Counted from the first letter of the stretch, positions 11,357 through 23,996 are shown. The stretch: DNA of 64,000 nt from Marisa cornuarietis (GCA_004794655.1 SMMW01000005.1:806001-870000), one strand, 5' to 3'. Program-made: numbers and translations. Notes: generated from the letters alone by a model not told the origin.

Positions 11357-12538
11357 CATAAAATTTTGACATGTGGTCTCAGATAAACCATAGGTTTGAA
11401 AGCCTCGGGAATTAAATCTTATACATATTTGTATCTGCTCTACCTGTATACAAAGCTAGCATTGACGTCCTTTTGCAACGATGAATGATCAGCGATTGAC
11501 ACTATTTTGTCTCCTGTTTGTGGTTCCTCCCTCCCCCATGATTTAAATGTCAATCGCTTCCTCTATGATTCCTCTAGTCTGCTATTCCTGTCTTTGGATC
11601 AGCTGTTTTATTTTACTTAGTGTACCACGAAGTCCACGATGGCACATAATGACTTCAAGGTCTGTCTCTATATGTCCCCTCGTGTTTGTGACGGCGGAAC
11701 TTTATCTCGACATAAGTACACTGAGCCCGCCATCACTATGTCTTCTTCATCTTCTCCTGACCATGACGAAAAAAAGAAGGATGGTGACAACGACTATTAT
11801 AATGATGATTACGACCACTCTGTTGATGATGAGGTTGATATTACACATCAACTGCTGCTGGCAAAGTACGCTGTAAAGTTTATAAGCAATGTAACAAAGG
11901 CGTGTGTTCATCAGTGTCCGCCTCCCTCTTGCGTGATATCGACTGGTGTGAGTGTGTGTGTGTGTTGCCCGAAGAGTGTTGACTCGTTAAACCGGTTTGA
12001 CTGGTAGGTCTTTCTGGCACAGCTGTGAAAGATTTTTTTTTAAAAAAACCTTCATAACAACTGTACAAGCTTAGACGACGAAAGGACACGGCAAACATCA
12101 CTCACATTTCACTGCGGTGTACAAATATTTCACAAAAACATGGACTTACCATCCTAAAGATTACAGCGGTGTTTAAAATTAACAACGCTAGGCAAACATT
12201 CTGTTATTTCTTATTGTATATATAATACCCTACTCAGACGAATCGCCAATATATATTCAGTGTATTTCACATAGCATATCTACTTTTGCAGTATTAGAAA
12301 GATGACAGAAGAAGTTCGTTCGTCATTGATCTTATACCACACTTGATGATGTAACAGGGTGACCTACCACACGGCACACACTTGCGTTCACTTTGTAAAA
12401 TAACGCTCGAACGCATGTGTAGGTTGTTGAACATTTTCATTACGATGACCGCTTGTTGGCCGCCTGAAAAGCGCTGGTTGGCGATGATTCGTCGCGTCCT
12501 TCTCTCAGGCTGCCCTCTCGAATTCTTGACCTCTCGTC
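11353..12538. other. Intergenic, no supported gene
   Basis: A 122-codon open frame at 11639..12007 has an acidic low-complexity core (DEKKKDG, DDYDHSVDDE). It lacks recognisable domains, splice support or a family match, so it is not called as a gene. Confidence 0.4.
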
Positions 12539-12551
12539 TACTCCCTCGCCA

Positions 12552-12777
12552 TGGTTGGTTGGTTGGTTTATTTAGTAGGTAGTGCTTCCAACTTACCTAT
12601 GTCGCACTATGGGGGAAAGGGAGGGGGGAACCGGGGTACCCAGAGAAAACCCCCGGCGCCCAGTCCTGCAAACAGGTGTCACATACAGAGGGTCCCAAGA
12701 CGAGATCTGAACCCCCAGCCGCTCACTGCAGTGGGGAAACGCGAGTGTGTTTTAACCACTAAACTCCCGGGGCCACT
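12552..12777 (-). mobile_element. tRNA-derived SINE, family 1, copy 2, with 13-bp target-site duplication
   Basis: Same structure as the 10684 copy, minus orientation. TACTCCCTCGCCA occurs exactly at 12539..12551 and again at 12778..12790, directly abutting the element. An intact duplication implies a fairly recent insertion. Confidence 0.9.
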
Positions 12778-12839
12778 TACTCCCTCGCCACGCTTTTACT
12801 TTCTCTTTTAGGTGGCCGTGTCCACCTAGGTTGTGTGAG

Positions 12840-12975
12840 GGGGGGGGAGGCTAAGTTGGGTGCAGCTCCTTCCTTCTCTCGCGGCCCCCTTCGCCCTCCC
12901 GGACAAACAAACCTGCGCGCCAATCAGCGCTACCGACCAATCCGCCTTCAGCCGCCATCTTAGCCAGTCTCTACC
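12840..12975. promoter_or_regulatory. GC-rich promoter-like block
   Basis: A CpG-containing island-like stretch in AT-rich surroundings. It has two CCAAT boxes (CCAATCAG near 12920 and CCAATCC near 12938) and a YY1-type GCCGCCATCTT near 12951. These elements often cluster at housekeeping or bidirectional start sites. No downstream coding exon on either strand could be assigned. Confidence 0.35.
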
Positions 12976-14560
12976 CCAATTATTCTATAACTTACCGTCG
13001 GTAAAATCCCAGGTGTGGGTAAAGGTTTTGTTCTAAGTGGCCATTTGAAATAAAGAGAGAGAGAGAACAAATAATATCGAACCAATAAAACCACGTTCCT
13101 GTCCAGGAAAAAAGTGCTTTTTGCAGCGAGATCAATCGCAAAGACATGCTGACGTCGGCCATGGGAAGTGCGCAGGTACTGGCCGTTGCTGATGGACCTC
13201 CATCAACAGTTCGATTCTCCAAACAATGGGTTTTATAGACAGATCAGGGGCTTGCTTGCCGTTTACCATCCCTACACCGTGTTTACGACCAAGCCTTGAT
13301 TACCTGATTACGCACGCAGTGAGATCAGTGAGATAACATTTGTACAACACAAAAAATCATTTCAAAATAAAATTTTGAAAACGAATAAAAGACTTTTTTG
13401 TTCTAAAAGGGAAGAAAATCATTACATGGAAAAGAGGCGAGGAAGAGGCTACCGACGTAATTTAATATCAAAATTTGTAAGCATTGTGTTTATCTGTAAG
13501 AAATATAAATCACTTAAGGCGCGTGTTGTGAAAAACTTCAACAGTTAATATAGAAGGCGGGGTTCAGATAATGTAGGGCTCGTTCTCGTAAGCGTTTGCA
13601 GTTTGTTAGCAGACAAAAGATTACCTTGGTTGTCACTCAGCGTGCTTCACGCCGTCGTGATAATCGTAGTAATAAGTATAAGTATTCATGAACACGATAG
13701 ACCCTATATACAGGCCTTCAGCTACAGGAGCGCAAGACGAACAAAGGATACAGTGGGTAGGTCAGAGGCTATGAGATTGATCGTGCAGCCAGTGTTACAG
13801 AAATGAACTCCACCGCCTGGGAATAACAAAAGAAACACTTCTATGTCACTAGTAACACTTACACATATAAAAACAAGTAGGTATCACACATGGTTTAACT
13901 AAACATCTGACAAGCCTACAACGTGCAGTTACATAGTAACTGTTGCCAGCAGCCTCCTGAAAGATGGCTAAGGTTATATCAATATCCGGCTCGCTCAAGG
14001 ATCTCTAGTTTTCCCCCCCCCCCCACCATTTAGTTCGCAGATCAGATGACACCATCGAGTGACATACCGTGGCCTTCTGGTAAGGCAAGCTTATACACAT
14101 CAATGTCAAATCCAGAGAGAGGTATTTCGGAGCCGAGATTCGACAACACGACACATGAAGTTTACTGAACCATCAACACTTTTCTTTTGTTACTACGCTA
14201 CGGTCGCTACCAGTTTATTTTCTTTTGTTCGCTATTTTTCAATAGAGAGAGCCAAAAATAACCGTAAAGCTAAAAAAACCCGCGCTCTATTAAAGCGTGT
14301 GCCATAAAAATGAGTGCAGTAGGGATTGTGAGCTTCGTATGACACGAAGGTGTAGATGCTACGTGACACGACGTATACGCAATGGAGACGTGATTACGTC
14401 GAGATCCCACCTAGAACATAGACATGTTTTGATGATTTCGAGTTTAGAATCAAAAGTGAGTGTAACTAGTATATATTTTTTTTGCTCTTTGCGTGTGTAT
14501 GTGCCGAGAGAGAGGACACGACACGAGAGAGCCGCTGTATTGAGCGAGCTGCTGATCACG
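12976..14560. other. Intergenic, no supported gene
   Basis: Moderate GC at the left, AT-rich later. Open frames are below 90 codons and none has recognisable domains. Confidence 0.4.
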
Positions 14561-14568
14561 TAGCACAG

Positions 14569-14716
14569 ATCGAGGGACTTCGAAATCGTCTTGACATTTG
14601 CTTTTTACTGGTCTTATATGTGGTCTTGTGTGCACCGTGCAATATACAAAGCAGTGACAGTCTAAAGTTAAATGCCAACGCTGAGAGAACTGTGACAGCA
14701 CGTTCAGGAGTTTCAG
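14569..14716 (+). CDS. Possible secretory-leader exon (hypothetical)
   Basis: An open frame contains a hydrophobic core (LDICFLLVLYVVLCAP) followed by a polar segment, and ends at TCAG|GTATGC in phase 1, as the leader exon of gene B does. There is no in-frame ATG, so the start would have to lie in an unseen upstream exon. Very tentative. Confidence 0.2.
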
Positions 14717-14899
14717 GTATGCCCAACCCCAACCCTTGACAGTCGTGTGTAAGCCCGTGTTAGATACTCGAACAGGAATCGACACAGCGACGTGTAACAT
14801 TTGCGGTTTGTGTTTTTACTTCATTTTTTTAGGGTGGGGGGGGAGGGAGGAAGAGAATGATTTTGTTGGAGCATGTTTATAAATCTCGTGGTCCTGTAT

Positions 14900-14970
14900 G
14901 TAGACTCTTTAAGCCCGTTTATAACTGATGGGCAAAAGCGCTGTATAAATGCGCTGTTATCATTATTAAC
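14900..14970 (+). mobile_element. Retroposon 3' tail
   Basis: AAAGCGCTGTATAAATGCGC followed by TTATCATTATTAA is the common terminal motif of CR1/L2-type LINEs and the SINEs that use them. The body is not recognisable. Confidence 0.4.
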
Positions 14971-15779
14971 CTGTCACTTTGAAAAGCCAGTAATATGCGT
15001 ACTATTGATTGAAGGGGAAAGAAAAAGTACATAGTACAAATGGAAGTCAGTCACAAATCTAGAGTTATGTAATTGATAATCAGAATGCGTGAGTGCTGTG
15101 CACGTCAGCAGGTGAGCTTAGCGATACCGTGGACAAGTTGAATGGAAATGTCAAAGCATTTCTTGCTCTTCTCAACTTAATGCGTCTACAAGTGTCGGCA
15201 GTCCGCCTGCCACAGCTGCAATGTGTGGGTTGACACTGGTGCTCCGCTGTTTTAAAATATCTGGTGTAAACAGACATTTCTTATCATCGGAAAGCTGACT
15301 CAAGGACTGTTTCTTGGTATGTCTTGATAATTTACGAACCTTAGGAATGGTACTGCTTGTAACCAGTCTCGTTATTTTAACATGTAGTCCTGAGCGTATT
15401 AGCATGATAAGGCTTTCATTAAGACGAACTCATAGTCGTAAGCCTTTTGCTTTCATGGGTGGAAAAGCTACATTTATTTGAGATTGTAAATCACAGATTT
15501 CAGTATAATTTGCACGACTAAATAGTTGATAAAGACGAGAACAACATAATACATTTACTGAGCAAATCGATTCGTTCTACTTAACGGCTGCACGTCGTAA
15601 TTGGGCCATCTCAATGGCGGACGAAAGTTAAAAAGCACTTAACTACATCATCGACTTGACTTCATCCTTTGAAAAAAAGCTTGCTTTTTTGATCGAAAAA
15701 CGCAATACTATGAATTTCATTATCATAAAGTTATTTTTTTTAACTTTAGTCACCAAAAGTGTGGGAGAAAAGAGGTTAG

Positions 15780-15893
15780 CTGGCTGGTTGGTTTGGATGC
15801 CCTTTCATTTAGAGGTACTTTGGGGAGTAGATCGAAGTACCCGGAGAAAACCCCCGACGGCCAGTCCTGCGAACAGGTGTCACAAACAGAAAG
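15780..15893 (-). mobile_element. SINE family 1, truncated copy
   Basis: Contains GGTTGGTTTG, then AGTACCCGGAGAAAACCCCC and CGAACAGGTGTCACA, which match the body of the 12552 copy. The tRNA-like head is missing. Minus orientation. Confidence 0.75.
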
Positions 15894-16274
15894 TGTACTG
15901 TTCTCTCAGTAACTAGTTTTATTCTGTAAATTGTTTTTAATGCATAGTCTTAAACGTCTCTACCTATTTGTATAAAGTACGCCTACAGAAATCGTTAACA
16001 GAATAAAAATATATAGTTTAAGTTCGTTTGAAAGGCGCACTTTCTACGTCACGTCACTCACATTAATTTGAAAGTTGTACCGTGTAACCGACAGGCTCGT
16101 ATGCTGTAGTTAAATCTAAGAAAAAACGGCACAAACAATCTGACAGCAAGAGTATTATAGCCTCACACACTCTTGAGGCGTGTGCTACCTCAGAAGACAT
16201 GAAACTCTGGGGGGGGGATACCTTTTTCTATCTTAGTTGTTATTAACAGTTATGTTAATTCTTGTCTTTTACAG

Positions 16275-16337
16275 ATACAAGAGACATGACCTTCCTTCGA
16301 AGTGACCCTGATACAGAGACACGGCTACGACACAGTG
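16275..16337 (+). CDS. Possible 63-nt phase-1 exon (hypothetical)
   Basis: Good acceptor (CTTGTCTTTTACAG) and a weak donor (GTAACA) bound a frame reading TRDMTFLRSDPDTETRLRHS. The phases would fit the leader-like exon upstream and the exon at 22961 downstream. If the donor is not used, the frame stops at 16360. No homology recognised. Confidence 0.2.
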
Positions 16338-16924
16338 GTAACAATGCTATATCATATTAACTACACACTACCTTGACCTCGATATGGCACGTGCCAACCA
16401 GGTGACAGTGTGTTAAGTTTTAAGCTATTTGTTTAAGTAATAATGATGATCAAAGACTTAATGAGGTTTGTTATTTATACATACCTGAGCTTGCAATGCT
16501 AAGCAGAAATGACAGATAGGTACTTTGAAGATTTCGGAGAAGTTAATAACTCGTCTGCAATACTTAATATTTTATTTCCATGGTTCTCTTTTCTCAGTAC
16601 AGAATGTTTTCATATTTACTAATACAGCCAAGCAGGATGCAGCGCAGAAAAATTGAGATACAGCAGTGTTACGGATGCCATTGCATGATGGCGGATGTAA
16701 ATTCCCGATCAACTTGCACGAGCATTGAAACAAAGGTTAGTGCCTGACGTGTCCGCTAAGCTGTGTCTTCCTTATGTTTATATATACATATATATTAGCT
16801 AGACAAACTTCGAATTTCTTTGAAACTTAGCGGAGATGTAAGTCGCTAATTTCGCTTAATCGCGTAAACTACAACGTCAGGACGTAGCCGAGGTTTGTAT
16901 TTTACAGTAAGGCAGAGCTTTTCG

Positions 16925-17000
16925 AGTACTCCGGTTTCCTCTCTCACACAGTTCGTAATCATATCTAGGTGGAAGCACTTTATCGCCAACCAAAGGAAAA
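16925..17000 (+). mobile_element. SINE family 1, 3' fragment
   Basis: CTCCGGTTTCCTCTCTCACA, then TAGGTGGAAGCACTTTATCG and CCAACCAA, correspond to the 3' third of the SINE in plus orientation. Confidence 0.6.
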
Positions 17001-18716
17001 GTCAGTAAGAGAACTGGTTAATAAAACGCCTGCGAGAGCGAGAGAAAGCAGTGGCGTAGGAAGATGCTCGATCGATCGACTTTTAGGGGAGGAGGGTCAA
17101 ACTCTATGCTGACAGTGAACGACAAAGCAACATTATTCTTAAGCCACTGTAAAGTATTTACATATAAAAGAACGAGCTGTGTCGTTTAATGATACTCAAG
17201 ACAGCAGTGCGCGATAGCCTAGGAAAAAGATTGTAGGGGAAATGCAGCAAGTGAATGATACTGCATTTCGAACACGCCAGCCTCATGGCCGGGAAGTTTT
17301 ACCCAAGTGTCGGTGATGTTAGAATTTATAGTAGTTATCAGCAATTTTCAATTATTAAACGCAGTTATGTTACTTTTCATAAAGAGTTGCTGCAAATTGG
17401 AACTCACTAAATATACACACCATAAATAAAGAACAGCTTCAAGAACTCTGTAGATAATAGTCTGAAATTTGTCAAACTATTTCACAGTTTTGATGGTTAG
17501 CAAAATATATTGTCATCTGCTTAAAACTCAGACCCAGACAATCTTCAAATGCTTTTAATGAGGGGTCATTAGATAGCCCGTGTGACCGAGGAAAATTGCA
17601 ATTACTTTCCTCTATCAAAGAGGATATCCTCAAATAGAAGTCCAAGGGAGACAATCCTCGTGGGATCAAAAAGGATAATTTGACAACCATCACATTTGTC
17701 TTAAAACTATGTGCATTTTACATCTGGTGCTGCTAGGCTGCTTCTTTACTTCAGGTACGACATCGTTGTTGTTAAAAAAAAAATATTATTTTTATTTGTT
17801 GTTGTTCCCTAACCAACGATAAACGTGACGATCGAAGTACAACCACAAATCTTCGATCATTAATTATGTTAAAATTCCTTCCTTGTTTATTAACTACACA
17901 TCAAAATTGAATACCAAGAGGTTATTATTTCCCAAGTAAATTTTACGAAGTGTAAATAAACATTACAGACTAAAGAAGAGTCTAGTCGTTGACTTTATCA
18001 CTCTGTGTTTAGTTGGACTAAAATGATGAAATAGACCCACAACGGTATATAGTTAGAGCAAACAGCTGCTTTCACATATTTTTAACCTATTATAGCTTGG
18101 CTTCGTTAATAAATATCTTCTATAAAATCATTTTCAATAAATAATAATCTCTGAAAAGATCAGTCCTGAACTTAATTTCTGCCTTCAGTTTGATATCGAA
18201 CATACATGGTAGAGTACCTTTTTAGTTTGATTCCTTTTCCTTTATTGTCCATCTACTGGATACTCTCGGATGAAATGTATCTTTTTATAGTGACTGATTT
18301 CAAATAATGGAATTAGAAAGGGCTTAAACCTTAAAAAATAATTACTCCCAACATTTCTAAAGATCAGAAAAATGCCCTAGGTGGGTTATGAGTGGTAACG
18401 GAGACAAGGGTGATAATTAATAAGAGCAGGTATAAGAATGACAGAGAAGCAGACTACTGTTTACAGGGTTATGTCCTGCTAGGGAAAGCAATGTGACCAT
18501 CACTGAGTCTTTTTTATGTTTGTTCCTCAGGATGTGGGGAGGACCAATTAATGCAAATGAAATATCTAACCTTGATAGAATTAACACAGAGATAAAGAAA
18601 TAATAATAATCACCTTCTTTATAATTACATTTATTTTACACTTGATTTATGTACAACTTTCTTTTTCCTAAGCACATAAAATTATATAGGCATCTCCTAC
18701 ACACACTTTATAAAAC
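17001..18716. other. Intergenic, no supported gene
   Basis: AT-rich, with short open frames only. No repeat family recognised. Confidence 0.5.
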
Positions 18717-18724
18717 AGTTAAAA

Positions 18725-18899
18725 ACGCGGTTCTCAACCTGGGGGGTGCGCCCCCTTAGGGGGGCGTGACTTGCTGACAAGGGGGCCGTGAAGGCGGTCA
18801 TTTTCTCATATCTCATATAGGTATTAGTGGCTAAGGGGGGCGCGTGGACGTACCTTTTTTCGTCTGGGGGCGTCACAAGTAACAGGTTGAGAAATGCTG
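18725..18899. mobile_element. hAT-type MITE, copy 1
   Basis: 175 bp with 15-bp imperfect terminal inverted repeats (CGGTTCTCAACC ... GGTTGAGAAATGCTG). It is flanked by an 8-bp duplication AGTTAAAA/AGTTAAAG (one mismatch). It is about 90% like the copy at 31144. TIR sequence and 8-bp duplication are typical of hAT elements. It has no coding capacity. Confidence 0.85.
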
Positions 18900-19042
18900 A
18901 GTTAAAGGTACTGACATTTATTTTGTTGCTAAGAATACAGGCAAGCCTTCTTTGGGCTACAGCATTATAATCTGTGGAATGGTCTGTCTGCATTGATAAT
19001 CCAAGTCATTGTCTGTTGGCAAGATCTGCTTAAGCAAACTTT

Positions 19043-19635
19043 GTGCAGCCCTACAGTTTTTTCTCTGATAGACTAAAATTCAGCAAATGCATCTTCATGT
19101 TTAAAACACTGACGGATAAACTGTCCCCAAGACTCTCTTTGCTATTTTCCTCCAATAACACTCAAACTACTCTAAAACTTAATTTTCCCATTCCTGGACT
19201 AGACCTTTTCAAATCAAGTTTGAAATACTCAGGAAGGGTGCTGTAGAATAGCCTCCCTCTCCATCTTAAGCAGTTGAACTCCCTAAACTGCTTTCGACAC
19301 CAGTTATTAAAATACATATACTAGAATGTAGGAAACTCTGCTAAGCCTCCTCTATTGAAGAGAAATATATAAAATATTAGAGATACTTCCCTACTCCAGG
19401 ACCTTTGTAAATATCTGGGTTTTATTTATTTATTTATTTATTTTTTTGTGTGTAACCACTGCTTTTGTACATTTTCACCTTTCATTCTCTTTGATATTAT
19501 GTTATGTTTATTATGACTTCTTCTTTTTGTAGTTAACTACTTAGCTTATTTTCCCCTGTAAAGAGCGAGGGCTAAATGAAAAAAGGCATGTCTTACTTAC
19601 TTAACCTGTTGTAAATATTGAATTGAATTGAATTG
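19043..19635 (+). mobile_element. LINE 3' end fragment (RT C-terminus and tail)
   Basis: The frame RLKFSKCIFMFKTLTDKLSP, later SSLKYSGRVL, a stop, NSLPLHLKQLN and FRHQLLKY, is the C-terminal region of a non-LTR reverse transcriptase polyprotein. It carries in-frame stops. A T-rich 3' UTR follows and the element ends in GAATT repeats at about 19618..19635. 5'-truncated and inactive. Confidence 0.7.
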
Positions 19636-19995
19636 CTCATTTCAAGATATGTCCAATACTGGAAGGGTTCACTGTCAGCATAAAATCTCAGCAGCCTCAA
19701 GGCATACTTCTACCTGCTTGTAATGCATCTGTTTTTCCATTTTCTTTGTTCTTGTTTTTTTAATAATTTGGTTTTCTTTTTTTTTTTTTTGCTCTTTTTT
19801 TTAGACACTTATTCACACAGGGCACTTTTCATCTAGCTGCAAATCTGAGAACAATTCCAATGTTCTAAGTGGCACAAAAGATTGTTTTTAACATTTTATC
19901 TTTCTTATTCTGTGTCACTATAATGAAAATGTCACACCTTACGAAAGCCTCACACCTTACGAAAGCCAGCCGACAACTTAACAAGACAAGCTCTG

Positions 19996-20178
19996 GGCTG
20001 GAACCCACAGGGGAGGCGCAGGGCTGGGAGACCCAGAGAGACGTGGAGGAGATCAGTCCACAGAGAGGCAGAGACAGCTGGCATGACATGGTCCCAACTA
20101 GAAAGGAGTGCCCAGAACCGGGTCCGTTGGCGGGGTGTGGTTGCGGCCCTATGCTCCACTGGGAGCGTACAGGAATAA
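19996..20178 (+). mobile_element. LINE ORF2 C-terminal fragment
   Basis: This frame reads GWNPQGRRRAGRPRETWRRS, AGMTWSQLERSAQNRVRWRG and VVAALCSTGS and then stops. It is the well-conserved terminus of a non-LTR retrotransposon polyprotein. No upstream RT domain is present, so it is a 5'-truncated copy. Confidence 0.75.
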
Positions 20179-21420
20179 GAAGAAGAATAATGAAAATGAG
20201 GTCATGTAGAAAAGCAGTCCCAGATTTCTACTTTAATTATATGGAGCATATAGCATTGTGGCATTTACCAGTGTGAAACAGAACCAATCTCATTGACCAC
20301 AGAAAGGTAAAACACAATAACTTTCTATTTTAATAAACAATAAATTTTGCAAATATCTATTAGAGAATAAAGGACAGGCTTCATATCAAGTAATGTCTGT
20401 GATGTATGACATATACTCATTTTTGTAAAGCCCATATTAGATCAAATATATCTTGAAAACATGGTGCACAAATCATTATACTTTAAACAAAAGAGTCTAG
20501 GACAGTTTGATTAAAGAGGCAGCTTTCTGATAGCATCATGTGTTAATGCATTGGTCTTCTTAACTCTTATTTAACAATCATGCTTATTTACCAAGTATAC
20601 CTGAAATTTTTGGTAGTGAATCTATAAATAACACAAAAAAATAATGTTATAAACAGTACAGCCAGCTGACCTCAGTGAAAATGCTGTCATATTACAAAAA
20701 TAAACCATGATTCCTTTATGCTTTGCTAATTATTTGTAATGCAGTACCAATCATTTTTTTTAATAAACTAACAGACTAAAGTTATTATTTATTAGTTATA
20801 TGCTAAAACACTGGGGGCCTATAGCCTGTCATCTTTATACCTGTAGAAGCAAGTTACAAATCCTACATAAGATAAAGACCTAATTTTAAAAAAAATGTTA
20901 ATCCACTTTGTAAAGGTAGCCATAATGCGCCTTGGAAGATTTCGCAAGGGAGACAAGTGTGTAATATTGAGGAATAAAGAGTTTCCTGATTATTACCCTT
21001 TCAAAGTGGAGAAAATTAGCAAAGAAAGACGTGCTTTTCTGTTCAGAGGACTTTTTATGCAGCTGTGCATAAATGTTGCTTTTAACAGGTACGCTTAACA
21101 AAATCTTGCTTACAAGATTTAAATTAACTCATTGGGGTAGGTGCAGTATTAAATGTTCACTTCAGGTACACATGTTTTGTCATGTATAAAAATTTATTTC
21201 CTGAGCACATGCACCAGAGTATGACATTTGTCTGTCTGTCACATTGTTTGTTAATGTTTTACATTGGCTTAGCAAGTACAACTATAGTGAGGTAACACGT
21301 TCCTGTGAGAGAAAGAAAAAGACTGTAAAGTAAAGCTAATGTAGTGTAAACGTCATGCGCACATTATACTTTGCCATTTCCTGTTCCACTTGTGGGTGAA
21401 ATTATTTAGTATAAATGCAT
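20179..21420. other. Intergenic, no supported gene
   Basis: AT-rich. A 67-codon frame at 20895..21098 (MRLGRFRKGDKCVILRNKEF) ends near a GTACGC donor-like site but has no leader, partner exon or known domain. Confidence 0.4.
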
Positions 21421-21429
21421 TATACCTTA

Positions 21430-21560
21430 CTTGCATTGTTCCAGGTTGCACAAATTATTTAGATGCCAGTTCCATGAAAAATATTGTTTTATCCTATTTG
21501 TATACTATACCCAATTGCTCTCTGGGACAAATAAAGTATTATCTTATCTTATAAGAGAGT
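21430..21560 (+). mobile_element. LINE/SINE 3' tail
   Basis: Ends TGGGACAAATAAAGTATTAT followed by CTTAT repeats, like the end of the LINE at 28110..29595 (GGGGACTAATAAAGTTGG). Only the terminal ~130 bp is recognisable. Confidence 0.5.
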
Positions 21561-22940
21561 CCACAAAACCTCTGAGTCAAGATAAAAATACAATTAATGA
21601 CTAGTTTTTTTTCAGTACGTTATTCTCTTTATAGAACTTTCATTGAAATGGAAATAACGATCTTTTTGTAATTTCAAGTGTCAGATCAGTAAGAACAAAG
21701 AAAGTTATAGTGTATTATTTGCTTCCTCCTGGCATGTGTCGAATAAAATGTGCTTTTATATATATGTGCAGTGAATATAAACATGTTTGGGGTTAAGGGG
21801 AAGTTTCCACAGCCGAGAACACATTAGAAGTAATGATTATGGTGGTAACAAAGTAAATTTGATGAACACGATGAATTTTGAGCTTAACAAAATTAGCTAC
21901 TTCAACCAAAGACAGTCTGGTTTTTTTGGGTAGTGAAATGTTTAGGGCCACACATCTCAGGCTCAGCTTTTTTTGGTGAGTGGGTTACCCATCTTATCTC
22001 TATGAATGCATCTATTTCTCCTACCCAGTGACGCTTATCACTGATAAAACTGATTGGTTTGAAAGCCACAGCAAGTGTTTCGACGAACTGTTTCTCTTTT
22101 TGTATTATTTCTGTTAAACATGTATTGCTAGTTTATGTTATTTCTTATTGTTTATTGAGTGGTTTTATCAATTTAGGTAGTCTTGTTTCCCTATTTTAAT
22201 AAATCTGACAATTACTCACTGTTATTTAGCTGTTGTTGCTTACACGGGGATAAACACCCCCAAACAAACGGGTGTCTTGTCTTGTACCCACGCTTTTCTT
22301 TCTCTGCATTTGGCACCATGTTAACAGGCTTGGTTACTTTGCCGTAATCTAGCATGAGCTGCTATAGTTAGAGATAGGTTACTTTTTTCCCCAACCCTGC
22401 TTTTTCCGGACTTCTTCCATTACTGGGAACCACTGGGCTTGGTTAGTTTTTATGATTGCTTACGGATCAGAATACACTCTTCTGTTTTTCTGATTATTTT
22501 AGATAGTTCTTGTAGTGTTAGAAGAAAGATAAAGCTACATCAGCGCACTAAACATTGGTTAAATTGTTGATGGCAATAAAAGGTTCACTAGTCAATGTCA
22601 TAAACTATTGGGACATCTTTGTGATATTGTACAGATAAAGACAAGATGTTAATTAAAACATATGTGGGTTAATTTACGAGACCCAAATATTTATCGTTAC
22701 TGTCTACTCCTTCTTTTTGTCTATTGTGGTAAATGTTTCCTCTCTTTTGACTTTTTATCCCTCATCCTTTTGCATTAAGTGCTACATGTATGAGTAATTC
22801 TGCACATAAAGATAGATAGGAATGTGTGTGTGTATATATATATATATATACTGAATATCTCAATACCCCTGAATAAAAGTAAAAGAATAAATAATCTGAA
22901 TCATTCAATACAGAATGAACCGTGATGATTAGGAACTATG
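21561..22940. other. Intergenic or intronic, no supported feature
   Basis: AT-rich with a short TG/TA run near 22824..22851. No leader exon for the 22961 exon was found here. Confidence 0.4.
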
Positions 22941-22960
22941 TTAATGCTTTATTGTTACAG

Positions 22961-23341
22961 TGACACCTGAAGACGTGAAATATGTTTGCCCAACATTCAG
23001 AGAAGTTATGCCCATTGTTGTCTGCAAGATCAACAAAACAGCAACAAAAAGTGCAGGCTGTATCTCCATGCAAAAGAATGTGACATTTGATTTGACATTG
23101 ACTGAAACAGTAACAAAATGCATTGGACCACCATTGCCACCAGATGCTATTTGTGAAAAAAATAACCACCCGTACCCTGATACTTGCTGGTGTGATGAGT
23201 CAGATGGAGAAATTTTTACATACAAGTATTCATACAAGATCAATAAAAGCCGAGATTTGGGAGCCCTACTGAAATGCAAATATTGTGCAAAGTCACCTGA
23301 ATATAAAAAAGCAGAAGCCCTTGATGGTTGCAACGTGACCG
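22961..23341 (+). CDS. Cys-rich extracellular domain exon of an unassigned gene
   Basis: A 381-nt open frame with acceptor TTATTGTTACAG and a donor at GACCG|GTATTGG, phase 1 on both sides, the classic format of an extracellular domain exon. It encodes 127 residues with ten cysteines (including VCPT, VVCK, GCIS, TKCIG, TCWCDE, KCKYC and DGCNV) and several N-glycosylation sequons (NKT, NVT). Its end (LGALLKCKYC ... GCNVT) loosely resembles the end of gene B exon 2 (LKGSLQC ... RCNLSYS), so it may be a distant version of the same N-terminal module; this is weak. It does not fit into gene A or gene B as modelled. No known domain was recognised. Confidence 0.6.
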
Positions 23342-23996
23342 GTATTGGTTAGTATCATCAGCTGAAATGTTGTTTGACTAAAGTACGTTGTCACTCTTTA
23401 TTTCATTATGAATGTGCCCAGCAGAATTAGTAACAGCATGTGTCACAACCTGGTAGCTTTATCTTCAACGGTAGCGGAGGATGGAAAAGAGTACGTAGTA
23501 GGTTTTCGTCTTCGGGGTACGGGATGTTCAGAACAGGGTGGGTGGACTGCTACCTCTTGTGTAAGGTGTATACTATAGGTGTATACTTGTGTAAGTTGTA
23601 TACTATGCAACATAGTCATGTTCAGATGTTATTATTTTGAAGAAGTGGCATTGGACAGATATGTACACTGTGACACAAACTGTTAATGAGTTTGTAATTA
23701 TTTTTTTAAAGACGGTAGCCGCATTGCTTGCGTATGTATGCACGCGGTGTTTGTGTGTGTGTGTGTGTGTGTGTTTTTGAGGAGAGAGAAAGAGAGCACT
23801 TTATATCTAATTGCTCTTTCAAGGGAACTATGTGAGTGACTGTGATGGACAGAATGCATTTTTTTCATTAAATAATGTGAGCTATAGGTGTAATTTAAAA
23901 GAATTCATCATGCACTGAGAGTTTCTTTCGTCTGTGTGTTGGTCCGGTCTTTTTCACTTCTGTAGTTTATTCTTTTAATCCTCCTGTTCCTCGCAG

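Noticed and set aside
11639..12007. 122-codon acidic open frame
   Set aside because: Low-complexity Asp/Lys region, no splice partner, no domain, alternative frames equally open.
12992..13222. Minus-strand 76-codon frame beside the GC-rich block
   Set aside because: No donor site in phase, no leader or domain; kept only as context for the promoter-like block.
15080..15405. Overlapping minus-strand frames of 65 and 77 codons
   Set aside because: Two frames compete over the same DNA and neither shows a known motif or splice context.
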